In this document: one piece after another, positions 1 through 6,054 of the stretch
How positions within the stretch are numbered: position 1 is the first letter of the stretch
Layout of the letters: the number at the start of each line of letters is the position of its first letter
Source of the DNA: Clostridia bacterium
GTDB taxonomy: Bacteria; Bacillota; Clostridia; Christensenellales; UBA1242
Length of the DNA: 9,875 nucleotides
Assembly (NCBI GenBank): GCA_017537405.1
Contig: JAFYKU010000007.1
Coordinates: 1 to 9,875 of the forward strand
Direction of reading: 5' to 3'
Notes under the pieces: generated by a model
What the model was told of the DNA's origin: nothing
Database searches by the model: none
Seen by the model: only the letters and a program-made list of their open reading frames with translations
Program-made: the position numbers and the translations under genes

Positions 1-338
1 ACAGCAAACGAATCCACCTTGCTAATATGATTACAGGTCACAATGTAACCACCCTTTAACCCGCGTAAGTTTTCTTGCCCCACGATTTTCAAGTTGGTTA
101 AATCGCGATTAACATTGCGCTGATAAATTTTTAATGCGCTTGTATAAAACCAATGTTTAATGCGATTAACAAAGCCGCGTTTATAGTAATCAAAAGTTTC
201 GTCAACAGGTTCACAACCATCAAAAGTATTCACATGTTCATCTTGATTAAAGTTACCTACTTGTTCGAATTCTTGCTGAACTTTTTTATTGGCGGCCATT
301 TCATCGGCACTAATTTTTAAAATATTGATATCAAGCAT
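1..338 (-). CDS. PlsC-like 1-acyl-glycerol-phosphate acyltransferase, N-terminal part (cut by window edge)
   Basis: The frame is open to the left edge, so only the first 112 residues are visible. The HX4D acyltransferase motif is present as NHISKVD (His104, Asp109), preceded by KIVGQENLRGLKGGYIV, the typical beta-strand and glycine lead-in of the PlsC/LPLAT superfamily. By family knowledge such enzymes transfer an acyl group from acyl-ACP, acyl-CoA or acyl-phosphate to lysophosphatidate at the inner membrane face. About 80 residues precede the domain; they are acidic near residues 21-50 and then basic and aromatic (KRGFVNRIKHWFY), which could sit on the membrane. The ATG is supported by the upstream site AAGGAG eight or so bases away and by a promoter at 365-394. 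Substrate is not certain, because the rest of the protein, including the second glycerol-phosphate motif, lies outside. Confidence 0.8.
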   Translation of the reverse strand, partial: MLDINILKISADEMAANKKVQQEFEQVGNFNQDEHVNTFDGCEPVDETFDYYKRGFVNRIKHWFYTSALKIYQRNVNRDLTNLKIVGQENLRGLKGGYIVTCNHISKVDSFA

Positions 339-364
339 GAAGTTGGCTCTCCTTAGACTACACC

Positions 365-394
365 AGTATAAAATATATATAAAAAGTTTGCCAA
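365..394 (-). promoter_or_regulatory. Promoter of the acyltransferase gene
   Basis: On the minus strand, -35 TTGGCA (389-394) and -10 TATACT (365-370) are separated by 18 bases. Transcription should start near 357-360, giving a leader of about 20 bases that contains the AAGGAG ribosome binding site. The -35 box lies inside the hairpin at 382-414 that ends the preceding unit. This normal leader contrasts with the leaderless layout of most other promoters here. Confidence 0.6.
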
Positions 395-414
395 GTAAAT
401 TATGACAAACTTTT
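382..414 (-). terminator. Hairpin terminator after the cysteine-rich gene
   Basis: The arms AAAAGTTTG (382-390) and CAAACTTTT (406-414) form a perfect 9-bp stem around a 15-base loop. Read on the minus strand the stem ends in a T-rich run continuing into TATATATTTT. It sits 16 bases after the stop of the cysteine-rich gene. Its arms nearly match those of the terminator at 6005-6031. Confidence 0.6.
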
Positions 415-430
415 CAGGTTATGTGGTTTT

Positions 431-760
431 TTAGCATAAAGTGCGTGGACATTCCATACAACGACCTTGACCGCAAGGTTCAGCAGGTTCAATAGGTCGG
501 TTAAAATTATCATTTTCGGCCGCTTGAGTTTCGCTGGGAATGCCATGACTGAAATCAATTTCATCAAGCAAGTCGTCATTGCAACCCTTGTATTTGTTAC
601 CATGTACACGATGTTCACGAATTACTGTATGGTCATATTTGATGGCACAAAACTCTTTATCGCCTAAACATTCATGTTCGTTTTTTAAACAACATTCATC
701 ACAATTAAATTCCCAATTATTAAAATGTTTTAATTTATGTAATCTTTGTCTGGTTCTCAT
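431..760 (-). CDS. Small cysteine-rich protein, probably metal-binding (hypothetical)
   Basis: This 109-residue protein matches no family I recognise. It has ten cysteines, in two groups. The N-terminal group is CDECC (residues 20-24) followed by Cys31 and Cys38; the C-terminal group is C-x4-C-x2-C-x4-C (residues 96-109), ending exactly on the last residue. Cys60 lies between, with several histidines (29, 44, 50, 53, 72). Such spacing suggests zinc or iron-sulfur binding, but that is inference. There is no signal peptide or membrane segment, so a cytoplasmic location is likely. The start is supported by GGGAG five bases before the ATG. The gene begins only 16 bases after the stop of the last family paralogue, with no promoter or terminator between, so the two are probably one operon. 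The acidic middle (residues 61-92) may be a flexible linker. Confidence 0.75.
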   Translation of the reverse strand: MRTRQRLHKLKHFNNWEFNCDECCLKNEHECLGDKEFCAIKYDHTVIREHRVHGNKYKGCNDDLLDEIDFSHGIPSETQAAENDNFNRPIEPAEPCGQGRCMECPRTLC

Positions 761-776
761 ATTTGCTCCCTATATC

Positions 777-1739
777 TTATATTCTACGAGAATCATCTTG
801 ATTTTGTTCCAAAGATTTTTTCATACCTTTAAATCGGTCAACAAAGCGAAGCTTATCTTTGCTTGCTAAAATTCGTTTTAACTGATTCTCCATACGCATT
901 AATTTTACATCAACCATTGTTACTTGCTTAATGTCCATTTTCATATTTGGTGTAGCACAACCTGCTTCATCGATAATATTTTTGTGATCAAAGTAGTAAT
1001 TAAATTCATGACGCTTTAACCAAACTTCTTGATGTTTTTGTTTGAATTTAGCCAAACGCGCCCACCATTTATTAAATGGTTCATTAGTGGCAATAATTTC
1101 GGATATTGGATAATATTTGTTTTCAAAAGAAATAATCATCGCTTGCTTGCGCCATAAATCTGCGTGTTTCTCTAAACTCAATTCAACATTATGTTTATCA
1201 AAACCCATTTTTACTAAAGTATTAATCACTTCCTGACGGAACAATGAATCATAATTGATTAAATTTTTATTAAAGAAAGGACTACCTTCCCCTCTCACAA
1301 AAACATTTAAAAATGGACTTTCCATCATTGACATAATTTTCATAGCAGTTAAACGCTGCTCATAGCAACTGCGTTTTTGTTGAAAAGCTGTATTGTTACA
1401 AACAAAATCCTTCACAGTTTTTGGATTGATCTCATAATCTTCGCCTTGATACTTTTTCACAATTTTATAAACATACTTCATGAGCCATGCTGTATCGTTT
1501 ATGTGTAACGGCAAATATTTACTTGTGTAAACTTTGCTCGATTGATTTTTGTGTAAATGATCTTCATTAATCAAGTTCACATCTAATGACTCAAGCGGGA
1601 AATATTGATCCATACATTGTGCTAAAATTTGTAAATCTTTATATTCTTTACTGTTAATTTTTTTCTCATAAAACTTGCATTGCTCTTCTAACTCTGCATC
1701 GCTTACTTTAAAAGATTCAATAATTTCTCTAAGCTTCAT
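777..1739 (-). CDS. Tandem-family paralogue 1 (unknown function)
   Basis: A 320-residue protein of unrecognised family, soluble and probably mainly helical, with no signal peptide or membrane segment. The family blocks are YLPLH (75-79) with Trp85, FR (167-168), ADLWRKQ (193-199), SFENKYYP (204-211), WLKRHEFNYY (240-249) and ATPNMKMD (262-269). The last 50 residues are strongly charged, with heptad-like hydrophobics (VKLMRMENQLKRIL), suggesting a terminal helix or short coiled coil. The ATG has no ribosome binding site and lies five bases after a -10 box, so a leaderless mRNA is likely. It is the last of the five paralogues and is followed at 16 bases by the cysteine-rich gene. The presence of both WW (225-226) and WLKRxE links it most closely to paralogue 2. 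Confidence 0.85.
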   Translation of the reverse strand: MKLREIIESFKVSDAELEEQCKFYEKKINSKEYKDLQILAQCMDQYFPLESLDVNLINEDHLHKNQSSKVYTSKYLPLHINDTAWLMKYVYKIVKKYQGEDYEINPKTVKDFVCNNTAFQQKRSCYEQRLTAMKIMSMMESPFLNVFVRGEGSPFFNKNLINYDSLFRQEVINTLVKMGFDKHNVELSLEKHADLWRKQAMIISFENKYYPISEIIATNEPFNKWWARLAKFKQKHQEVWLKRHEFNYYFDHKNIIDEAGCATPNMKMDIKQVTMVDVKLMRMENQLKRILASKDKLRFVDRFKGMKKSLEQNQDDSRRI

Positions 1740-1744
1740 AAAAT

Positions 1745-1774
1745 ATTATATAAAAAACATACTCACAAAGTCAA
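1745..1774 (-). promoter_or_regulatory. Promoter of paralogue 1, leaderless type
   Basis: Minus strand -35 TTGACT (1769-1774), an 18-base spacer and -10 TATAAT (1745-1750). Only five bases separate the -10 box from the ATG at 1739, so transcription should start at or within a base or two of the start codon. No Shine-Dalgarno sequence could fit in the transcript. The stem-loop at 1776-1800 abuts the -35 box. Confidence 0.7.
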
Positions 1775-1775
1775 G

Positions 1776-1800
1776 ACTACCCCCATGAATTGGGGGTAGT
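1776..1800. other. Perfect 10-bp GC-rich stem-loop between paralogues 2 and 1
   Basis: ACTACCCCCA (1776-1785) and TGGGGGTAGT (1791-1800) pair perfectly around a five-base loop. It starts one base past the double TAA of paralogue 2 and ends one base before the -35 box of paralogue 1. It is by far the most GC-rich dyad in the window. On the minus strand no T run follows it (CTTGACTTTG), so it is not a standard terminator. It could be a U-less terminator, an mRNA 3' stabiliser or a protein-binding operator. Confidence 0.75.
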
Positions 1801-1803
1801 TTA

Positions 1804-2883
1804 TTACATATTTTTTTCAGCGTTATTTACTTCTGTGTGCTTATTTTTGAGTGGGGACATGTGTAAAACACAATTGCGTTTACGATTCTTCATAAATGAT
1901 TTATAGATAGCATTTGCCGCAACTAATTGCAAATCAAGAGTTTTCAAGTCAATAAAATCCATTTTCATATTCTCTGTCGCCGACTTCATTAAATCGACTC
2001 GTTTTTTATGAGTCTTATAATAATCGTATTCACGGCGCTTCAACCATAACGCTTGGTGTTTTTCTTTAAATTTGAGCAAGCGATTCCACCATTTATCATG
2101 TTTTTGACAAACTTTAGCCAATTCTAAAAATGGATAAAATTCATTTTCAAAAGCTTTAATCATAGTTTGTTGACGCCACTCACTTGCATATGTTTCCAAA
2201 CCATTTTCAATAATAAATTCTTTGATACCGTACTTCAGGAGCGTTTGTTTTACTTCATCACGGAATAAATAATCATAATTAGGCATTGTCCTTATCTTGA
2301 ATAATGTTGAAATTTCATCCATGAAAATATTAGGTTTTGTGCAATTCATCATATATTTAATTTGTGCGCCAACCAACTCAGTTTCAAATCCTTCTTTTAC
2401 CGACTGATACGATGTTGCTTCGTTTAAAAAATAATGTAATCCATGTGAAGAAATAATATAATCTTTATTTTTATTAAATTGGGCATTACCCAATGCAAGA
2501 GGAATAAAGGTCTTCATCCACTCATTATTTTGATAATGTGCAGGTACTTGTTCAATTTTAAACACATCGTCTGGTTGTTTTTTTTGTTGATATTGTTCAC
2601 TAGTAATAATTGCATCTAATTGTTTTCGACTTGGAAAAATTTCATAAAAGAAACCACACATATAACGATGATCTTTATCAATTTGTCTTTGAATAAGGTA
2701 CTTTGTCCTTAATGCCGTTTCCACAGCTCGTCCTTTTTTTTCTAAATAAGAAAGCTTGTCACTAAAAGATAAGTTTTGTATTGCTTCATCGTTTGCATGT
2801 TTTTTAATGATATTACGCACTTCAATTTTAATATTTTTTAATTTTTGTTCGTAAATAATATCGTCTAAATTTTTATTTTCCAT
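1804..2883 (-). CDS. Tandem-family paralogue 2 (unknown function)
   Basis: A 359-residue member of the array, the longest of the five. Family blocks are PAHY (114-117) with Trp122, FR (207-208), SEWRQQ (234-239), AFENEFYP (244-251), WLKRREYDYY (280-289) and ATENMKMD (302-309). Its extra length is an N-terminal extension of about 40 residues relative to paralogue 1 and a basic C-terminal tail. I chose the ATG at 2881-2883; a TTG directly upstream is in frame, but the ATG falls seven bases after the -10 box and fits the leaderless pattern of its neighbours. There is no ribosome binding site. It ends in two consecutive TAA codons followed at once by the stem-loop at 1776-1800. No known domain was recognised and the product is predicted to be cytoplasmic. 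Confidence 0.85.
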   Translation of the reverse strand: MENKNLDDIIYEQKLKNIKIEVRNIIKKHANDEAIQNLSFSDKLSYLEKKGRAVETALRTKYLIQRQIDKDHRYMCGFFYEIFPSRKQLDAIITSEQYQQKKQPDDVFKIEQVPAHYQNNEWMKTFIPLALGNAQFNKNKDYIISSHGLHYFLNEATSYQSVKEGFETELVGAQIKYMMNCTKPNIFMDEISTLFKIRTMPNYDYLFRDEVKQTLLKYGIKEFIIENGLETYASEWRQQTMIKAFENEFYPFLELAKVCQKHDKWWNRLLKFKEKHQALWLKRREYDYYKTHKKRVDLMKSATENMKMDFIDLKTLDLQLVAANAIYKSFMKNRKRNCVLHMSPLKNKHTEVNNAEKNM

Positions 2884-2890
2884 CAATAAA

Positions 2891-2920
2891 ATTATAAGTG
2901 GTAGAACTTATAAAAGTCAA
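2891..2920 (-). promoter_or_regulatory. Promoter of paralogue 2, leaderless type
   Basis: Minus strand -35 TTGACT (2915-2920), an 18-base spacer and a consensus -10 TATAAT (2891-2896). The ATG begins seven bases after the -10 box, where transcription itself should start. The intervening TTTATTG has no Shine-Dalgarno character. Confidence 0.7.
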
Positions 2921-2930
2921 TATACCCATC

Positions 2931-2951
2931 AAAAAAACTTTATATTTTTTT
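2931..2951 (-). terminator. Weak all-AT hairpin after paralogue 3
   Basis: Seven A (2931-2937) and seven T (2945-2951) can pair around a seven-base loop; on the minus strand the A run comes first and the T run could serve as the U tract. It lies just after the stop of paralogue 3. The stem has no GC pair, so termination would be weak at best. Confidence 0.3.
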
Positions 2952-2952
2952 A

Positions 2953-3885
2953 TTATCTTATGCGCTCTTGACTTTCTACAAGCTTCTGTTTTTGACTTGC
3001 AACAATACGCTCATAAATCTCTTTCAAAGTCTTTAAGCGCTTTCTTAACATTACAACTTGTTTTTCATCCTTTTTCATGTTTTCTGTAAATAAACCTAAT
3101 TCATTTAAAATTTTATGATGTGCTTTTCCGTATTGATACTCTCGATATTGAATCCAAACTTTTTTATGCGCGTTGCGGAACCATTCCCATCGGTGCCAAT
3201 CTCTACTTTTGTATAAACCTTTTAAATCTGATGTCCCATAAAATTTGTTTTCAAATGCCAAAGACATGGCTTCATTGCGCCACTTATCGGCTTGCAATTC
3301 TACCAAGACTTCACTTTCGTGATAATCAAGACCTAAACCTTGCAAAACTTTAATTGCATGTTGGCGAAAAATTTTATCAAAATCAACTAATCCCTTATAA
3401 TGATAAATAATGTCTTGGCCATCGATTAGTGCGTTTGGTTTTTGATGGTGCATCATATAATAGATTAACTCACCAGCGAGGTCGCGTTCATAACGAAACC
3501 TTTCATGAATAAAAAATGGTTGCGCTTGCACAAGCGCACGACAAGGCCCTTCCTGTAACTTCATATTAGGTGCCGTAGCCATTAAATATTTTGCCTGCCA
3601 TTCATAATCGCGCAAATGAAACGGTAGATAGTATTCTGAATAAATATCATTCGGTAAATCTTCGCGCTTGCAAAATTCATTCTTTAAAACTAAGTCTTTA
3701 ATAAATGACTGATCAGAAAACATAAATTTTATCGCCATACAGCGCTGCGGTACTTTTCTTTGACATTCTTGTAAAACTTTTGGATCTTCCCCTACACGCG
3801 CAATTGAACATTCAACAAGTTGTTGCCATTCTTGAGTTTTTTTATTTTTATTATCAAAAAGATGAGATAATTTATGTAACTTCAT
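2953..3885 (-). CDS. Tandem-family paralogue 3 (unknown function)
   Basis: A 310-residue member of the array, the shortest. Family blocks are YLPFH (86-90) with Trp96, FR (173-174), ADKWRNE (199-205), AFENKFYG (210-217), WIQYREYQY (244-252) and FTENMKKD (266-273). It departs slightly from the family: Glu instead of Gln after WRx, Gly instead of Pro after KFY, and Phe instead of Ala before TENM. The N-terminal 75 residues carry five cysteines and are unlike the other members. The C-terminus is a long basic helix (MLRKRLKTLKEIYERIV). The ATG lacks a ribosome binding site, lies eight bases after a -10 box and is part of a 15-base palindrome. It has its own promoter and so forms a separate transcription unit. 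No known domain was recognised. Confidence 0.85.
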   Translation of the reverse strand: MKLHKLSHLFDNKNKKTQEWQQLVECSIARVGEDPKVLQECQRKVPQRCMAIKFMFSDQSFIKDLVLKNEFCKREDLPNDIYSEYYLPFHLRDYEWQAKYLMATAPNMKLQEGPCRALVQAQPFFIHERFRYERDLAGELIYYMMHHQKPNALIDGQDIIYHYKGLVDFDKIFRQHAIKVLQGLGLDYHESEVLVELQADKWRNEAMSLAFENKFYGTSDLKGLYKSRDWHRWEWFRNAHKKVWIQYREYQYGKAHHKILNELGLFTENMKKDEKQVVMLRKRLKTLKEIYERIVASQKQKLVESQERIR

Positions 3886-3898
3886 ACTAGACTAGTAT
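3884..3898. promoter_or_regulatory. Palindrome over the -10 box and start codon of paralogue 3
   Basis: ATACTAG (3884-3890) and CTAGTAT (3892-3898) are exact inverted repeats around one central base. The dyad covers most of the -10 box, the presumed transcription start and the first bases of the ATG. That position suits an operator, but no second copy is seen at the other paralogues, so it may be chance in AT-rich DNA. Confidence 0.4.
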
Positions 3899-3922
3899 AT
3901 AGATGAAATCATTGAAGGTCAA
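3894..3922 (-). promoter_or_regulatory. Promoter of paralogue 3, leaderless type
   Basis: Minus strand -35 TTGACC (3917-3922), an exact 17-base spacer and -10 TATACT (3894-3899). Eight bases separate the -10 box from the ATG, leaving a leader of roughly 0-3 bases. The -35 box begins nine bases past the stop of paralogue 4, and no terminator separates them, so read-through from the upstream unit is possible. Confidence 0.7.
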
Positions 3923-3931
3923 GAGACACCA

Positions 3932-4960
3932 TTATTTTACATAGTCACTTTGTGCTTGTTTTTGCGCTTTCACTTCTTTTGCATAATCCGCTTGACTCAC
4001 AACAAATCCCAATAAGTTACGCAAATTTGCATTTTGCTGTTTTATGCGCTCAATTTTTTTAGGTGATAATTTCATATCGCTTGTTGCTAAACCTAACTTG
4101 TCAATAAATTCATGGTGAAATTGATAGTAATCATACATACGAATTTTTTTCCAATTCTTTTGATAAACTGCTTTTAATGTTTTAAAAATTTTACTATCAA
4201 TTTTGCGTTTCCCCAAATTTTCTGCACCAATCATGGCCAAATATTGATTAAATTTGTTTTCGAACGCTTGATTCATTACTTGATCCCGCCAAAGGTCTGC
4301 ATTTGCTTCAATCCCTAGTTGCACACTTTGATAGTCTAAACCACGCATCATCATGCTACAGCGTAAGTGTTCACGAAAAATTTTGTCACAATCATCATAT
4401 TTAGCGAAATAAAAATAGCCGTGATCTAATGGTAATCGATTTTTAACCTTGCCATATTTCATTTGTTTTGTAATATTTACACGAATATACCTTTGTTTAA
4501 AATCATCACGCGCCGCAGCAAAATTAACCGATTGTTCGACAAATCTTTTAATAACACTGGTTTTAATGTTTTCTTGCGGCACTCTTGTCTGTAAAACTTT
4601 TTGGATATAATTAACTAGCCATTCGTTTGAAGTGATTCTATACGCTAAAAAATTAACAACCGGAGCTTTTGCTTCATTTGAAGTTGCATTTCGTACTCGT
4701 TCATTGTCAATTATTTTCCACAAAATCACACTGTCACTGGGGAAAATTACAGGCAAATATTGATACAAAAGAATAAGTTCGTGTAAGTCGCTGGGTTCTT
4801 TAATTAAATCACGGTCAGCATCAAGCATGGCATATAAATTACCCTTCCTTATCGTTTGTGGTGCCGCTTCTTTTTCTATTTTTAATTTTTTTAAAGACCT
4901 TAATTTTTCAATTTTTTTAATGCGTATAAATTTTCTTAATTTTTCAAATGTATTTTCCAT
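3932..4960 (-). CDS. Tandem-family paralogue 4 (unknown function)
   Basis: A 342-residue member of the array. Family blocks are FLAYR (104-108) with Trp114, FR (195-196), ADLWRDQ (221-227), AFENKFNQ (232-239), RMYDYY (274-279) with a following HHEF, and ATSDMKLS (292-299). It is the most divergent in the first block, where LPxH has become LAYR, and lacks the Pro after the AFENKF element. The first 30 residues are extremely basic (lysine and arginine at almost every second position), so nucleic-acid binding is possible but unproven. Unlike the other four it has a ribosome binding site, AAAGGA five bases before the ATG. It starts 23 bases after the stop of paralogue 5 with no promoter between, so it is the second gene of a two-gene operon. 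Confidence 0.85.
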   Translation of the reverse strand: MENTFEKLRKFIRIKKIEKLRSLKKLKIEKEAAPQTIRKGNLYAMLDADRDLIKEPSDLHELILLYQYLPVIFPSDSVILWKIIDNERVRNATSNEAKAPVVNFLAYRITSNEWLVNYIQKVLQTRVPQENIKTSVIKRFVEQSVNFAAARDDFKQRYIRVNITKQMKYGKVKNRLPLDHGYFYFAKYDDCDKIFREHLRCSMMMRGLDYQSVQLGIEANADLWRDQVMNQAFENKFNQYLAMIGAENLGKRKIDSKIFKTLKAVYQKNWKKIRMYDYYQFHHEFIDKLGLATSDMKLSPKKIERIKQQNANLRNLLGFVVSQADYAKEVKAQKQAQSDYVK

Positions 4961-4983
4961 GTTTTTCCTTTAGTATTGATAAT

Positions 4984-5943
4984 TTATTTTTCAACATTGT
5001 GTAATAAACTTACATGTTCTAAACTTAATTTGTTATCTTTTAATAACCGATTGCGTTCTTGGCTGTAACGAATTAAATCTTGACTGGCATGTGCCGAACC
5101 CAAACAACCAATGCGCATATTATCCGTTGCTGTACCCGCCTCATTAATAATACTGAAATAAGTGTCGTAATAAATTGCCTCTTTACTGCGTAAATATGCT
5201 GCTAAATGCTTATCATGTAACTGATGCCACTGTTGTTTTAGCATAGGGTCACTTGGTGCTTGAGATATTGGATAGAGATATTCATCAAAAGCCCGTGTCA
5301 TTGTTTGGCGGCGCCACGATCCTGCATTTTCTTCCAAAGTTAATTCTGCTGTGTGAATGTCGGCTCCAAGTAAATCCATGGCGTAAATAATTTTACTACG
5401 GAAAATTTCTTCATACTCATTGACTCCATACTTTCTGGGTTTTAATAAAATTTCCGCGTTTTGAAATTCTTCCATTCCTGAGTTTACCAATGCTTGCGTT
5501 AGTTGCTTCTCAAATTGATTAACAGCTTGAGCATATTGGGGAGAATTTGGTAAGAACCGTTTAATGCGCTCCACAGTTAAACGCGTTTTGGGTTCAATAC
5601 TTTTAACCACCCGTATAATATAATGAGCTAACCAATGCAAATTTTTATAATTAAAAGGTAAATTTTCAACACTGTAATTTTGTTTCTTTTTAATTTTATC
5701 TAATTCTTTTCTTAAATCCTCTATTAAGGCACAATTACGCGTTGCATTTTTTAGAGTCGGTTTTCCATAGGTAAAATTGTAAGATAAATTATTTTCAAAA
5801 TTTTGTTCTTTTAAGAAGTTACACAAACTGGTCACAGCTTCCGGTGAAATATGGAAAATCTTATCAAAATGATCAACAATAAGATTGAAATCAGCTTTAA
5901 GACATCCTGTGTAATTAAACTTTGACAATTTCTTTTTCGACAT
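4984..5943 (-). CDS. Tandem-family paralogue 5 (unknown function)
   Basis: A 319-residue member and the first gene of the array in the direction of transcription. Family blocks are NLPFNY (94-99) with Trp104, FR (181-182), AGSWRRQ (207-213), AFDEYLYP (218-225), LRSKEAIYY (251-259) and ATDNMRIG (271-278). It differs from the others in AFDEY instead of AFENK and in Arg for Lys after NM. The start MSKKKLSKF is basic. The C-terminal 40 residues are charged and probably helical (QERNRLLKDNKL). The ATG lies eight bases after a -10 box and lacks a ribosome binding site. Paralogue 4 follows 23 bases after its stop. No signal peptide, membrane segment or known domain was seen. Confidence 0.85.
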   Translation of the reverse strand: MSKKKLSKFNYTGCLKADFNLIVDHFDKIFHISPEAVTSLCNFLKEQNFENNLSYNFTYGKPTLKNATRNCALIEDLRKELDKIKKKQNYSVENLPFNYKNLHWLAHYIIRVVKSIEPKTRLTVERIKRFLPNSPQYAQAVNQFEKQLTQALVNSGMEEFQNAEILLKPRKYGVNEYEEIFRSKIIYAMDLLGADIHTAELTLEENAGSWRRQTMTRAFDEYLYPISQAPSDPMLKQQWHQLHDKHLAAYLRSKEAIYYDTYFSIINEAGTATDNMRIGCLGSAHASQDLIRYSQERNRLLKDNKLSLEHVSLLHNVEK

Positions 5944-5951
5944 ATCTATCT

Positions 5952-5980
5952 ATATTAATTTCCGCCTATCCAAATGTCAA
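5952..5980 (-). promoter_or_regulatory. Promoter of the paralogue 5-4 operon, leaderless type
   Basis: Minus strand consensus -35 TTGACA (5975-5980), a 17-base spacer and -10 TAATAT (5952-5957). The ATG follows after eight bases (AGATAGAT), which contain no ribosome binding site. It lies just past the terminator of the phosphatase gene, so the array starts as an independent unit. Confidence 0.7.
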
Positions 5981-6004
5981 TAATTCACTGCACAAAAAAC
6001 GCAA

Positions 6005-6031
6005 AAAGTTTGTCATTTTTTGACAAACTTT
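6005..6031 (-). terminator. Rho-independent terminator of the phosphatase gene
   Basis: AAAGTTTGTCA (6005-6015) and TGACAAACTTT (6021-6031) form a perfect 11-bp stem with a five-base loop. On the minus strand it is followed by a T-rich run (TTGCGTTTTTT). It starts 23 bases after the phosphatase stop. The stem sequence recurs at the other end of the paralogue array (382-414). Confidence 0.75.
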
Positions 6032-6054
6032 GGCGAAAGAAAGAATTATCATAT

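Larger units (their letters stand above)
777..5943 (-). repeat. Tandem array of five divergent paralogous genes
   Basis: Five adjacent same-strand genes (777-1739, 1804-2883, 2953-3885, 3932-4960, 4984-5943) encode related proteins. Shared positions include an (L)PxH/LPFN element followed by a Trp six to eight residues on, the pair FR, then W-R-x-[QE]-x-M about 27-30 residues later, A/S-F-[ED] just after, and [AF]-T-x-[ND]-M-[KR] near the C-terminal third. Spacing between blocks is nearly constant while both termini differ in length and sequence. This is repeated gene duplication followed by strong divergence; similarity is at protein level and I see no long DNA repeats. Confidence 0.85.

Noticed and set aside
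400..618. 72-codon minus-strand frame overlapping the cysteine-rich gene
   Set aside because: It is in another frame of a gene that has a good ribosome binding site and operon context, and it runs through the terminator hairpin.
467..869. Plus-strand frames of 66 and 96 codons
   Set aside because: They are antisense to well-supported genes and lack start signals.
2884..2886. TTG start for paralogue 2, one codon upstream
   Set aside because: The ATG immediately after it is at the expected transcription start and matches the pattern of the neighbouring genes.
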